Below, in pieces: positions 1-10,422 of a stretch of 64,000 bases of DNA. Source of the DNA: Comamonas sp. 26 (GTDB taxonomy: Bacteria; Pseudomonadota; Gammaproteobacteria; Burkholderiales; Burkholderiaceae_C). The position numbers were made by a program, and so were the translations under genes. The notes under the pieces were generated by a model. The model searched no databases, had not been told where the DNA came from, and saw nothing but the letters and a program-made list of their open reading frames with translations. The DNA lies in NCBI RefSeq assembly GCF_002754475.1, contig NZ_PEFL01000003.1:434001-498000 (forward strand), written 5' to 3'. The first letter of the stretch is position 1. Every line of letters starts with the position of its first letter.

Positions 1-44
1 GAACTCTCCAATTGGGCGCTTGATCGTCAAAGGGAGTTCAAAAA

Positions 45-554
45 GTGAGCGACACCGCAATCGCTGCATTGCAGCAAAGACTGGAGCTGGCCGAGGCACG
101 CCTGGAAATCATGGATCTGGAGGCTGAATACGCCAGGGCCTGGGATTCGGGTGATGCAGCGGGCTGGGCGGCAGTCTTTACGGAAGACGGCGTTTTTGAC
201 CTAGCCGCAGTAGGCCAGGGGCCGCGACTGGTTCACACGGGCCGCGAGGAACTACAGGCCTTTTGCACGCAGGTGGACGCGTTCTACAAAGGCCTGCACT
301 TCATGCATCTGCCGCGTCTGCAGATTGATGGCGACACGGCGCAGGCGCGCGTGCATTTCCAGTGGCAGGGCCTTTTTAACGCGTCGGCCCAATACTTTGG
401 CCAGCGCATTGTGCTGGGTTACTACGATGTGCGCTATCAGCGTGTGCAGGGCTGCTGGCTGATGAAGCATAGGTTGGAAAAAGCCGTCAGCGGCGTGACG
501 ACCGAGCACTACGACGTGTATCAGTCCGCCAGTCTGGCGCAGGGCCAGTCCTGA
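45..554 (+). CDS. NTF2-like (SnoaL-type) protein
   Basis: This is a 169-residue protein with the layout of the SnoaL/NTF2-like fold. An N-terminal helix pair contains EYARAWDSGDAAGWAAVFTEDGVF, the usual start of these cone-shaped domains, and beta strands follow (LHFMHLPRLQIDGD, ARVHFQWQG, VLGYYDVRYQR). The family includes small ring hydroxylases, dehydratases, isomerases and plain ligand binders, so no reaction can be assigned. The start is GTG, preceded by AGGGAG at a good distance. The gene converges with the polyphosphate kinase gene, with only about 27 bases between stops. Its promoter or operon partners lie outside the window. Confidence 0.8.
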   Translation: MSDTAIAALQQRLELAEARLEIMDLEAEYARAWDSGDAAGWAAVFTEDGVFDLAAVGQGPRLVHTGREELQAFCTQVDAFYKGLHFMHLPRLQIDGDTAQARVHFQWQGLFNASAQYFGQRIVLGYYDVRYQRVQGCWLMKHRLEKAVSGVTTEHYDVYQSASLAQGQS

Positions 555-581
555 CGGCCATGAGCCGCAGTCGCGGCAGGC

Positions 582-1664
582 TTACTTCACCTTGATCTTA
601 TCCAGCGCAGGCGCACCGGGCGGGTACTTCAGGTCCAGATTGCCCAGCACCTCACTCAGCATGGTGGCAATCATCAGGTTGCGGTGCGTTTTTGAATCGG
701 CGGGCACGATGGTCCACGGTGCCCAGGGCGTGTGTGTGGCGGCCAGCAGCTGCTCGTAGGCCTGCTGGTAGTCATCCCACTGGGCGCGCACTTTCAAGTC
801 ATTTTCATCAAACTTCCAGTGCTTGCACGGGTCATCCAGCCGCTCCTGAAGCCGCTGGCGCTGCTCGTCTTTGCTGATGTGCAGCATGAACTTGAGGATG
901 ATGGTCCCCGTCTCGCTGAGCATGCGCTCGAAGTCGTTGATCTGGGCGTAGCGCTGCGCCTGCTGCTCGGGTGTGATGAAGCGGTTGACCACGGGCACCA
1001 GGACATCTTCGTATTGGCTGCGGTTGAAGACCACCACCTCCCCCGCACCAGGCACCAGCTGGTGAATGCGCCACAGATAGTCGTGCGCCTTTTCCACCTC
1101 GGTCGGCGCTTTCCAGCCCACGGTGCGCACGCCCAGCGGCGTCATCTGGCCGAACACGCCGCGCAGTGTGCCGTCCTTACCTGCTGCGTCCATGCCTTGC
1201 AAAATGACCAGTAGTTTGAAGCTGCGGTCGGCATAAAAAATGTTCTGCAGACCATCTAGCTCCGTGGCCAGCTGAGCGGCAGTGTCCTTGTCGTGCTGCT
1301 TGCCTTTATTGGCGGAAAAAGGTTTGGCGGCAGGGTCAAACTTTTGCAGATTGACAGGCGCAGGCGGGGGCTCTGCGGAGAGGCGACTGTCGCACGGCTC
1401 GCCCGGTTGCCATTGCTGCCAGAGCTTGCGCAGCGCCTTGTTCTGAATCTCGAACGGATAGACGCTGTGTGCCGTCGGTGCTACGACCGGCGCTGCTGCC
1501 GAAGCTTTTGTCGGCACTTCTGCTGCGGGCTTGGGCGGCGCTTTGCGGGCTGATTGAGCGGCTGGTTTTTTGACGGCAGGCGCTGCAGGTGCGGCGGTCT
1601 TGCCTGCGTCTACAGATTCACGGGTAGGAAAGGGCAGGCTGGGCTTAGAGGGCTGACGGGGCAT
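582..1664 (-). CDS. ppk2: PPK2-family polyphosphate kinase
   Basis: This 360-residue protein should transfer phosphate between polyphosphate and nucleotides in the cytoplasm. The core carries the PPK2 Walker A motif GMDAAGKDG (residues 157-165), the lid-like NRSQYEDVLVP segment, and the C-terminal WTIVPADSKTHRNL block, all typical of the family. The first hundred or so residues are Ala/Pro/Lys-rich low complexity, an extension common in Burkholderiales members and probably disordered. CAGGAG lies upstream of the ATG. Whether it favours AMP, ADP or GDP cannot be read from the sequence. It appears monocistronic. Confidence 0.92.
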   Translation of the reverse strand: MPRQPSKPSLPFPTRESVDAGKTAAPAAPAVKKPAAQSARKAPPKPAAEVPTKASAAAPVVAPTAHSVYPFEIQNKALRKLWQQWQPGEPCDSRLSAEPPPAPVNLQKFDPAAKPFSANKGKQHDKDTAAQLATELDGLQNIFYADRSFKLLVILQGMDAAGKDGTLRGVFGQMTPLGVRTVGWKAPTEVEKAHDYLWRIHQLVPGAGEVVVFNRSQYEDVLVPVVNRFITPEQQAQRYAQINDFERMLSETGTIILKFMLHISKDEQRQRLQERLDDPCKHWKFDENDLKVRAQWDDYQQAYEQLLAATHTPWAPWTIVPADSKTHRNLMIATMLSEVLGNLDLKYPPGAPALDKIKVK

Positions 1665-1697
1665 ACGAAAAACTCCTGTTCAGTTCGGGTTGATGCT

Positions 1698-1747
1698 ATG
1701 AAATATCTAGCTGTAAGCGCTTAAATATTCAGTGCTAAAGCCATTTT
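1698..1747. repeat. dispersed palindromic repeat, copy 1
   Basis: A degenerate copy of the repeat found throughout the window (AGCTGTAAGCGCTTAAATATT core). It lies between the start of the polyphosphate kinase gene and the end of the LysR-type gene. Confidence 0.5.
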
Positions 1748-1772
1748 TGCCTGTAAACCGGTTCTGTCCATG

Positions 1773-2687
1773 TCAGTCTTTCCCTGCTTCGCGTTCGCGC
1801 AACAGCTGCACAAAACGTCGCGCGGCAAGGCCTTGTGTGCGCTCTTTGGACCAGACCCAGTCTACAAACAAGGTCGTGCCGTTGCTGATGTTCTGCACCG
1901 GTATTTCCATCAGCGCACCGGCGTTGATATGTGCCTCTATCAGCCCCTTGGGCAACCAGCCCCATGCCATGCCCGCTCCGATGAGTGAAAGTGCGGCCTG
2001 GTGGCTGTCGGTACGCCACAACTGGCGGGCAAATACAAAGCGTGGGTCGGTCTGTTGCGGGTCGCGGCTGGCGACCAGAACCTGGCGCGTGGCGGCCAGT
2101 TGCTCTACCGACAGGCGCGCCTGCGGGCCATGCTCGCCCAGTGCCTGCTGCCAGGGGGCGAATTGGGGCGACATCACGGCCACCAGCGTCTCGCGTCCCA
2201 TTTCCTGAAAGCCCTCGCGGCCATCCATGGCCGGGCGCTCAAACACCAGCGCCAAGTGGGCGCGGCCTGCGTGCAGCAGCTCCAGCGCATCGGTCTGCGG
2301 GGCGGCCAGCACCTCGATAGCAAGGGCCGGAAATTCCTGCACCAATTGGTTCAGCGGCTCGCTCCAATGCGTGGCCAGTAGCTCTGGCGCAATGGCCAGC
2401 GTCAGCCGCTCCTCAAGCCCCGCATGCAGGGCTTGTGCCTGCCAGTTCAGCAGCTGCAATTGTTCGGCCAGCAGGCGGGCCTGCGGCTCCAGCGCGCGGG
2501 CGGCAGCGGTGGGCACAGGCTCGCGGCCACGGCGGTCAAACAGTTGCAGGTCCAGCTCGGCCTCCAGCTGGGCAATGGCCATGCTGATGGCGGATGGAAC
2601 GCGCCCCAGCTTGCGGGCAGCGGCGGAAAACGAGCCCTCATCAAGCACGGCAAGAAACAGGGGAACCTGATCGGCGGCGAAGGGCAT
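1773..2687 (-). CDS. LysR-family transcriptional regulator
   Basis: This 304-residue regulator has an N-terminal winged helix-turn-helix (residues 1-60; GSFSAAARKLGRVPSAISM is the recognition region) followed by the LysR effector-binding domain. I start it at the ATG giving MPFAADQVPLF because this places the helix-turn-helix at the usual distance from the N-terminus; the longer frame adds 33 uncharacteristic residues. It is transcribed divergently from a PACE efflux gene with about 70 bases between starts. The same pairing is known for aceI/aceR of Acinetobacter, so it probably controls that gene. The effector is unknown. Confidence 0.9.
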   Translation of the reverse strand: MPFAADQVPLFLAVLDEGSFSAAARKLGRVPSAISMAIAQLEAELDLQLFDRRGREPVPTAAARALEPQARLLAEQLQLLNWQAQALHAGLEERLTLAIAPELLATHWSEPLNQLVQEFPALAIEVLAAPQTDALELLHAGRAHLALVFERPAMDGREGFQEMGRETLVAVMSPQFAPWQQALGEHGPQARLSVEQLAATRQVLVASRDPQQTDPRFVFARQLWRTDSHQAALSLIGAGMAWGWLPKGLIEAHINAGALMEIPVQNISNGTTLFVDWVWSKERTQGLAARRFVQLLREREAGKD

Positions 2688-2758
2688 GGAGGTATCTGTC
2701 AGAAAAATTGAAAGGAGATGACTTTTATCTTCAGTTTTCAGAACATACACTGCAGTCC

Positions 2759-3280
2759 ATGTCTCAACAAGCCTCCGCGATGGCATCCGCTTCTTCTTCT
2801 GCCGCTCACCCTGTTCATTCTTCTTCGGCTGCGCCCCGCAAGGCCACCGGCCTGCAAGGCGCCAAGCGCCGTATCATCTATGTGTCTCTGTACGAGGCGA
2901 TTGCCATCGCCGTCTCCAGTCTGATCTTTATTGCCATAGGCCAGAAGGCCAGCGACTCCGGCATCATGGCCGTGGCCGCATCGGTGATTGCGATCTGCTG
3001 GAACCTGAGCTTCAACCACCTGTTTGAAAAGTGGGAAGCGCGCCAGACTGTCAAGGGCCGCTCCGTGCTGCGCCGAGTAGTGCATGCCATCGGCTTTGAG
3101 GGCGGTATTGCCGCCATGCTGATCCCGCTGATGGCCTGGTGGTTCAACATCACGCTGTGGGAAGCAGCTGTGATGGAAGCCGGCCTGCTGGTGTTCTTCA
3201 TGGTCTACACCTTCGCCTTCAACTGGGCGTTTGACCGCTTGTTTGGTCTGCCCGCATCAGCACAGGCACTGACACAGTAA
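2759..3280 (+). CDS. PACE-family (AceI-like) efflux transporter
   Basis: This 173-residue inner-membrane protein has two copies of the bacterial transmembrane pair domain (about residues 42-105 and 110-170), giving four helices with the characteristic RIIYVSLYEAIAI and GFEGGIAAMLIP blocks. PACE proteins export biocides such as chlorhexidine and short-chain diamines using the proton gradient. The first 40 residues are Ser/Ala-rich and longer than in AceI itself. The ATG is chosen because the longer frame would run into the divergent LysR gene. Induction by that LysR regulator is inferred from the arrangement. Confidence 0.88.
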   Translation: MSQQASAMASASSSAAHPVHSSSAAPRKATGLQGAKRRIIYVSLYEAIAIAVSSLIFIAIGQKASDSGIMAVAASVIAICWNLSFNHLFEKWEARQTVKGRSVLRRVVHAIGFEGGIAAMLIPLMAWWFNITLWEAAVMEAGLLVFFMVYTFAFNWAFDRLFGLPASAQALTQ

Positions 3281-3287
3281 ATTTGTA

Positions 3288-3338
3288 TTAAATCGGCCTC
3301 TGGCGCTTGTCTATAAAGCGCAAGCAGCTATAAAAAAA
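3288..3338. repeat. dispersed palindromic repeat, copy 2
   Basis: A well-preserved copy (CCTCTGGCGCTTGTCTATAA then AGCGCAAGCAGCTATAAAAA). Its two arms pair to a stem around GCGCTTG/CAAGCGC-like halves. It sits just before the terminator between the PACE and gltS genes. Confidence 0.7.
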
Positions 3339-3371
3339 GCGTGTTCCCGGTTTGCGAGAACACGCTTTTTT
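3332..3371. terminator. bidirectional rho-independent terminator
   Basis: The inverted repeat AAAAAAGCGTGTTC / GAACACGCTTTTTT has a 10-base loop. A-rich and T-rich flanks make it a good terminator for both the PACE gene (plus) and gltS (minus), which converge here. Confidence 0.85.
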
Positions 3372-3391
3372 GTGGGCGAAGCCCAGGGCTA

Positions 3392-4630
3392 TCAGCGCAG
3401 CAGGCTGAGCATGCCCTGCAGCAGGAAGGCGTTGATGATGTCGATAAAGAACGCGCCGACCAGCGGCACGATCAGGAAAGCCTTGTGCGATGGACCGTAC
3501 TGATTGGTAATGGCCTGCATATTGGCCACAGCCGTGGGTGTAGCACCCATGCCAAAGCCGCAGTGGCCGGCGGCCAGCACAGCTGCGTCGTAGTTCTTGC
3601 CCATGACGCGGAAGGTCACGAAGACCGCATACAGCGCCATGACGACGGTTTGCGCGGCCAGAATAATCATCAGTGGGCCAGCCAGATCGGTCAGCTCCCA
3701 CAGCTTGAGCGAGAGCAGGGCAATGGCCAGGTAGATGGACAGGGCGGCGTTGCCGAATACGTCGATGGCGCGGTCAAAGACCTTGAAGCCGAAGACGTAG
3801 TCCAGCACATTGCGGATAAGCACGCCACTGCCCAGTGCCCAGACAAAAGTGGGCAACTGAACGGCCGTGCCTTTGGTCAGACCGGTCATGAACTCGGCAA
3901 AGGCCAGGCAGGCGGCAAACAGGGCCAGTGTTTCCACAGCTGCGTCGGCCGTAATCAGGCGCGGAGCGTTGCTGGGGGATTCGAAATTGGCAACCTCGCT
4001 GCCTTCGCTCACGGTGGGGGATGCATCGCGCAACTGCTCGGACTCGGTCAGCGGCTGGGCCAGCTGGTTGCGGGTGATGAGGCGCTTGGCCAGTGGGCCG
4101 CCCAGCAGGCCGCCAATGACCAGGCCAAAGGTGGCGCAGGCAATACCCAACGTGGTGGCGCCGGTCAGGCCGTACTGGTTCTCCAGTACCGAACCCCATG
4201 CACCGGCTGTGCCGTGGCCGCCCACCAGCGTGATGGAGCCTGCGACCAGACCAATCAGCGGATCAAGCCCCAGCAGCGAAGCCAGACCCACGCCGACGAT
4301 GTTCTGCATCGATATGAAGACAGCAATCACACCCAAAAAGATGAACAGACCCGAGCCGCCTTCGCGCAGCTTGCTGAAGTTGGCGCTCAGGCCAATGGAT
4401 GAGAAAAACACCAGCATGAAGGCCGATTGCAGACCGCCCTCAAAACTCAGAGACAGGCCCGTGAACTCGTGCAGAGCAAAAATGGTGGCCGCCACAAGCA
4501 GGCCGCCAGATACGGGCTCTGGGATGTTGAAGTCACGCAGGAAGCGGATGTGCCGTGTCATGAGCTTGCCAAGCAGCAGGACCAGCACGGCCATGATGAG
4601 TGTGTAGTACGCGCCGAAGGTCACGTTCAT
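3392..4630 (-). CDS. gltS: sodium/glutamate symporter
   Basis: This 412-residue polytopic membrane protein belongs to the GltS family and imports glutamate with sodium. The family hallmarks are present: the N-terminal FNIPEPVSGGLL segment, the pore-loop ITLVGGHGTAGAWG, and the symmetric C-terminal AAGHCGFGMGATPTAVANM loop. The length matches the family (about 400). A GGAG ribosome site lies 7-8 bases before the ATG. The gene is monocistronic between a terminator and a 400-base upstream region. Confidence 0.95.
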   Translation of the reverse strand: MNVTFGAYYTLIMAVLVLLLGKLMTRHIRFLRDFNIPEPVSGGLLVAATIFALHEFTGLSLSFEGGLQSAFMLVFFSSIGLSANFSKLREGGSGLFIFLGVIAVFISMQNIVGVGLASLLGLDPLIGLVAGSITLVGGHGTAGAWGSVLENQYGLTGATTLGIACATFGLVIGGLLGGPLAKRLITRNQLAQPLTESEQLRDASPTVSEGSEVANFESPSNAPRLITADAAVETLALFAACLAFAEFMTGLTKGTAVQLPTFVWALGSGVLIRNVLDYVFGFKVFDRAIDVFGNAALSIYLAIALLSLKLWELTDLAGPLMIILAAQTVVMALYAVFVTFRVMGKNYDAAVLAAGHCGFGMGATPTAVANMQAITNQYGPSHKAFLIVPLVGAFFIDIINAFLLQGMLSLLR

Positions 4631-5030
4631 AAAAATCTCCAGAGAATTTCACGCGGCGACTGGGTGAGCTGCCTGAGCGGCGGGCGCAAACGTCTGTGCG
4701 TGGGTGAGCACGATGGACAGCATCACTTGAAGGTGATGGTGCCAAGGTCTCCAAAATACGGACTGTCGGTACTTGTCCCGTCATGGCGACAGCAGGGCCG
4801 CGAATGGAGTCGCCGGAGCCAGTTGGAACGTCGTGCGCGTCGCATACGGGCGCGCACCATGCCCGAAATATGCTTGAAATGAGATGTCTGCATTCGTGGT
4901 TGACGAAATCACCTTATGCCCGCTTGATTTTTCCGAGGCCAAATGCTCACATCTGGTATAGCAGTGTGTGACAAGACAAGGCGAAGCAGCCTGCTTTGGA
5001 GTCACGATTCAGCGCCTCGCTTTAGAATGA
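4631..5030. other. non-coding gap between gltS and the metH leader
   Basis: About 400 bases with no convincing gene. Short frames here have no ribosome site or family likeness. The region should hold the gltS promoter (minus strand) and the metH promoter (plus strand; a TAGAAT -10-like hexamer at 5023-5028 just before the riboswitch). I see no other structured element. Confidence 0.5.
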
Positions 5031-5035
5031 CGGGC

Positions 5036-5140
5036 TTCGCCCCGAGGAGCGCTGCAGCTTGTCATCTTCATGCATGACCTGTCAGGCTCGGGGCCGCAGA
5101 TCCTGCATGCGATCTGCCCGTATGTGCAACGGCGCTCACC
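5036..5140 (+). promoter_or_regulatory. S-adenosylhomocysteine (SAH) riboswitch
   Basis: The conserved SAH riboswitch core is present: CCCGAGGAGCGCTGCA at 5041-5056, the returning P1 strand CAGGCTCGGGG at 5083-5093, a hairpin GCAGATC/GATCTGC at 5096-5117, and the 3' pseudoknot strand AACGGCGCTCA at 5128-5138, whose GCGCTC pairs with GAGCGC at 5047-5052. P1 pairs GCCCCGAG (5039-5046) with CTCGGGGC (5087-5094). This class binds SAH and turns genes on; here it lies about 40 bases before the metH start. This fits methyl-cycle control: high SAH calls for homocysteine remethylation. Confidence 0.93.
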
Positions 5141-5180
5141 TGTTTTCGATTCTGTTTCTGGTTTTCTCACAGGTGAGCTG

Positions 5181-7934
<2,754 letters not shown>

Positions 7935-7953
7935 GGCCACATTGGCTTCCTTC

Positions 7954-7979
7954 AAAGGCCGTGCATGCATGGCCTTTTT
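7954..7979 (+). terminator. rho-independent terminator after metH
   Basis: The hairpin AAAGGCC / GGCCTTT with a 10-base loop is followed by a T run, 20 bases after the metH stop. Confidence 0.75.
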
Positions 7980-8029
7980 GTTTGACGCTTGTAGTCAGCC
8001 CCAAAGCCGTGGCGCTGAGCTAAAGCCGC

Positions 8030-8473
8030 TCAAGAGGACTTGTAGGGCAGGAATTTGCCTGAAAGCAGCACTTGCACGCGGTCGCCATTGGCATGGGGTT
8101 CGCGCTGTATGTCCATGCTGAAATCGATGGCGCTCATGATGCCGTCGCCGAATTCTTCGTGAATCAGTTCCTTGATGGTGCTGCCGTAAACGCTGACGAT
8201 TTCATACCAGCGATAGATCAATGGATCGGTGGGCACGGCGGTTGGCAAGGAGCCCTTGTAAGGCACGACCTGAAGCCATCGCGTCTCTTCCTCGGTGAGC
8301 GAAAAAATACCGGCCAGCGTGGCCGCCTGCGCTGCATTGAACGTCATCTGGCCCAGGCAGCCTGCGGTGACCCACTCCTTGCTCAGGCCTACGGCCTTGG
8401 CAATGTCCTCCCATTTCAGGCCTTGATTCACTTTGGTGTCAATGATTTTCTCGGTAACGTCGTTGCGATTCAT
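8030..8473 (-). CDS. cynS: cyanate hydratase (cyanase)
   Basis: This 147-residue protein converts cyanate and bicarbonate to ammonia and carbon dioxide. The N-terminal half is the helical, HTH-like domain (KWEDIAKAVGLSKEWVTAG), and the C-terminal half carries the catalytic residues: Arg88 and Glu91 in YRWYEIVSVYG and Ser114 in GIMSAIDFSMDI. They match E. coli Arg96, Glu99 and Ser122 with a constant shift of 8. No cynR or cynT is adjacent. It is transcribed away from an ammonium transporter, so released ammonium and its uptake share one control region. Confidence 0.96.
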   Translation of the reverse strand: MNRNDVTEKIIDTKVNQGLKWEDIAKAVGLSKEWVTAGCLGQMTFNAAQAATLAGIFSLTEEETRWLQVVPYKGSLPTAVPTDPLIYRWYEIVSVYGSTIKELIHEEFGDGIMSAIDFSMDIQREPHANGDRVQVLLSGKFLPYKSS

Positions 8474-8514
8474 AAAAGTCTCCTCAGACAGTGGAATCTG
8501 TGAGTGACAGGCGC

Positions 8515-8531
8515 GGCACGCGAATCGTGCC
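8515..8531. promoter_or_regulatory. NtrC-like inverted repeat
   Basis: The palindrome GGCACG-N5-CGTGCC resembles the NtrC site (GCAC...GTGC halves with the right spacing). It sits between cynS and amt, about 70 bases above the -24/-12 promoter, a normal enhancer position. Flanking bases extend the symmetry imperfectly. The assignment rests on resemblance only. Confidence 0.5.
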
Positions 8532-8597
8532 TGCCGTCACCAGCCAGACAAATGAATGCAAGAACCGGGCCTGTAGTAGTGTGGCTTCGTTACTCTT

Positions 8598-8612
8598 TGG
8601 CACAAAAGCTGC
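8598..8612 (+). promoter_or_regulatory. sigma-54 (-24/-12) promoter for amt
   Basis: TGGCACAAAAGCTGC matches the sigma-54 consensus TGGCAC-N5-TTGC at all but one position and has exact spacing. It lies about 40 bases before the amt start, so ammonium transporter expression should depend on RpoN and an activator such as NtrC. Confidence 0.72.
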
Positions 8613-8651
8613 TTACCTCCTGTCAAAACTACTGACCGAGGGAGGGAGTGC

Positions 8652-9884
8652 ATGGAAATGGTGCCGTTTTCTGCCATCGACAAGGCAGACACAGCGTGGG
8701 TGATGATTTCTGCAGCCCTGGTGCTGTTGATGACGCTGCCGGGGATTGCGCTTTTCTACGCGGGGCTGGTGCGCCGCAAGAATGTGGTCAATACCCTGGC
8801 AGCGGTCTTTGCCGTAGCCTGCATCGTGACGCTGACCTGGTTCGCATTGGGCTACTCGCTGGCCTTCTCTGCAGACTCTCCGTGGCTGGGCAATCTAAGC
8901 CGCGCCTGGTTCTCTTCGCTGCATTACGACGGCAAGCGAAGCATGCTCTCCGTCAGCCATCTGGCGCCGCATTTGCCAGAGGCAGCCTATGCGCTGTTTC
9001 AGGCCGCCTTTGCCATCATCACCACCTGTCTGATTGTGGGTGCCGTGGTGGAGCGCATGCGTTTTGCCGCGTTGCTGGTGTTTGCCGCGCTGTGGAGTGT
9101 GGTGGTCTATGCCCCTGTCGCCCACTGGGTGTGGGAGGGTGGCGGCTGGTTGAACCAACTTGGTGCACTTGATTTTGCTGGGGGCGCTGTGGTGCATGTG
9201 AATGCTGGTGTGGCGGCCTTGGTCTGCGCCACCATGCTGGGGCGCAGACGTGGTTATGGAACCGAGGCTTTTGAGCCGCATAGCCTGGGCTGGACAGCCA
9301 TTGGTACTGCGCTGCTGCTGTTTGGCTGGTTTGGCTTTAACGCGGGCTCTGCCCTTTCTGCCGATGGGCGTGCGGCACTGGCTTTTGTAGTCACTTTAGT
9401 GGCCGCCGCTGCGGGTGGCCTGGCATGGATGCTGATGGAGTGGGTGGTGCGAGGAGCCCCCACGTTGCTGGGGCTGCTGTCGGGTCTGATTGGCGGTCTG
9501 GTGGCCATTACGCCAGCTGCGGGTTTCGTGCAAGTAGGTAGCGCTGCCTTGATGGGTTTGATTGCTGGCGTGGTCTGCTTTTGGGGCGCGACCTGGCTTA
9601 AGCGCCGTCTGGGTGCCGATGATTCGCTGGACGTGTTTGGTGTGCATGGTGTGGGCGGTATCGTCGGGTCGGTGCTGACCGCCGTGTTTGCTGATCCAGT
9701 GATCGCAGGCACCAGCCCCACCGTGCTCAATCAGCTGGTCGCCGTATTGGCCGTCGCTGCCTACAGCGCGATGGGAACGGCCGTCTTGTTGTTTTTGATT
9801 CGCCTGGTCATGCCACTGCGGGTGGATTCTGTACAGGAAATGGAAGGGCTGGACATCAGCCTGCATCTGGAGCGTCAGCACTGA
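8652..9884 (+). CDS. amt: ammonium transporter (Amt family)
   Basis: This 410-residue, eleven-helix channel-type ammonium transporter keeps the family landmarks: GIALFYAGLVRRKNV near the N-terminus, the first pore histidine in VVHVNAGVAALV (about residue 182), and the second in DVFGVHGVGGIVGS. Unlike the second transporter in this window (near 52 kb) it has no signal peptide and no adjacent glnK. GGGAGG precedes the ATG. It shares an intergenic region with cynS and has its own -24/-12 promoter, suggesting induction by nitrogen limitation. Confidence 0.93.
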   Translation: MEMVPFSAIDKADTAWVMISAALVLLMTLPGIALFYAGLVRRKNVVNTLAAVFAVACIVTLTWFALGYSLAFSADSPWLGNLSRAWFSSLHYDGKRSMLSVSHLAPHLPEAAYALFQAAFAIITTCLIVGAVVERMRFAALLVFAALWSVVVYAPVAHWVWEGGGWLNQLGALDFAGGAVVHVNAGVAALVCATMLGRRRGYGTEAFEPHSLGWTAIGTALLLFGWFGFNAGSALSADGRAALAFVVTLVAAAAGGLAWMLMEWVVRGAPTLLGLLSGLIGGLVAITPAAGFVQVGSAALMGLIAGVVCFWGATWLKRRLGADDSLDVFGVHGVGGIVGSVLTAVFADPVIAGTSPTVLNQLVAVLAVAAYSAMGTAVLLFLIRLVMPLRVDSVQEMEGLDISLHLERQH

Positions 9885-9933
9885 AACAGCTGTACGCGCG
9901 CTTTGCTTGAGTCAAACGTCAGGAGGTGCTTGT

Positions 9934-10272
9934 ATGGAGGACAGCGAACGGCTGGCAATAGCCGCCCATCTGCATGTGGTTTTGCGCCGCAAGACGGGGA
10001 GGGTGACAGATACCGAATGGATGGCTGGCAATCAGCTCTATGCGCAGGCCATGGCGGATTTTGCGCTGGCGCATGCCCATGAAAAAGCCGACGAGGAATT
10101 GGCCAGACTGGCCCAGCGCTTGCAGGGCAGCTGGAGTAGTCCTGGAACGCCTAGGCGTGGTGGTACATCAAGCCCTGCTCCTGTGGCGGCAAGTGCCTCT
10201 GCACCCGCTCTTGCGCAGGAGCCGCAGATACTGCCGCGCAGCGCACCGCGCTATGTCGGAGGGTTGCGCTGA
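9934..10272 (+). CDS. small protein of unknown function downstream of amt
   Basis: This 112-residue protein matches no family I recognise. The first 70 residues look helical (MEDSERLAIAAHLHVVLRRK, then MAGNQLYAQAMADFALAHAH), and the remainder is Ser/Pro/Ala-rich and probably disordered. The ATG follows a perfect AGGAGG, which supports real translation. It lies 49 bases after amt on the same strand and may be cotranscribed with it. No signal peptide or membrane segment is seen. Confidence 0.6.
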   Translation: MEDSERLAIAAHLHVVLRRKTGRVTDTEWMAGNQLYAQAMADFALAHAHEKADEELARLAQRLQGSWSSPGTPRRGGTSSPAPVAASASAPALAQEPQILPRSAPRYVGGLR

Positions 10273-10333
10273 GAAAGCGCAGGCCGAAAGGCGGATGCAA
10301 TGCCGGCTATGGTGGGGCAGGTGCAAGAAAAAA

Positions 10334-10357
10334 CCCAAGGCACCGAAGTGCCTTGGG
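10334..10357 (-). terminator. terminator of the GDPD gene
   Basis: A perfect 10-bp stem, CCCAAGGCAC / GTGCCTTGGG, has a 4-base loop and is followed by a T run on the minus strand. It terminates the phosphodiesterase gene. Confidence 0.85.
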
Positions 10358-10422
10358 CGTTGGGCCGCGGTGCTTGATGCGCCGCGCAAGAGTGCAGGAA
10401 AAAAGTGGCCAGGGATACCGGC

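Noticed and set aside
3341..4402. 353-codon open frame opposite gltS
   Set aside because: It is Gln/Gly/His-rich antisense of a membrane protein gene and starts inside the terminator hairpin.
4781..5005. 74-codon frame between gltS and metH
   Set aside because: No ribosome site, no family likeness, and it overlaps the presumed metH promoter.
5070..5180. Earlier in-frame ATG for metH
   Set aside because: It lies inside the SAH riboswitch; the later ATG follows AGGTGAG.
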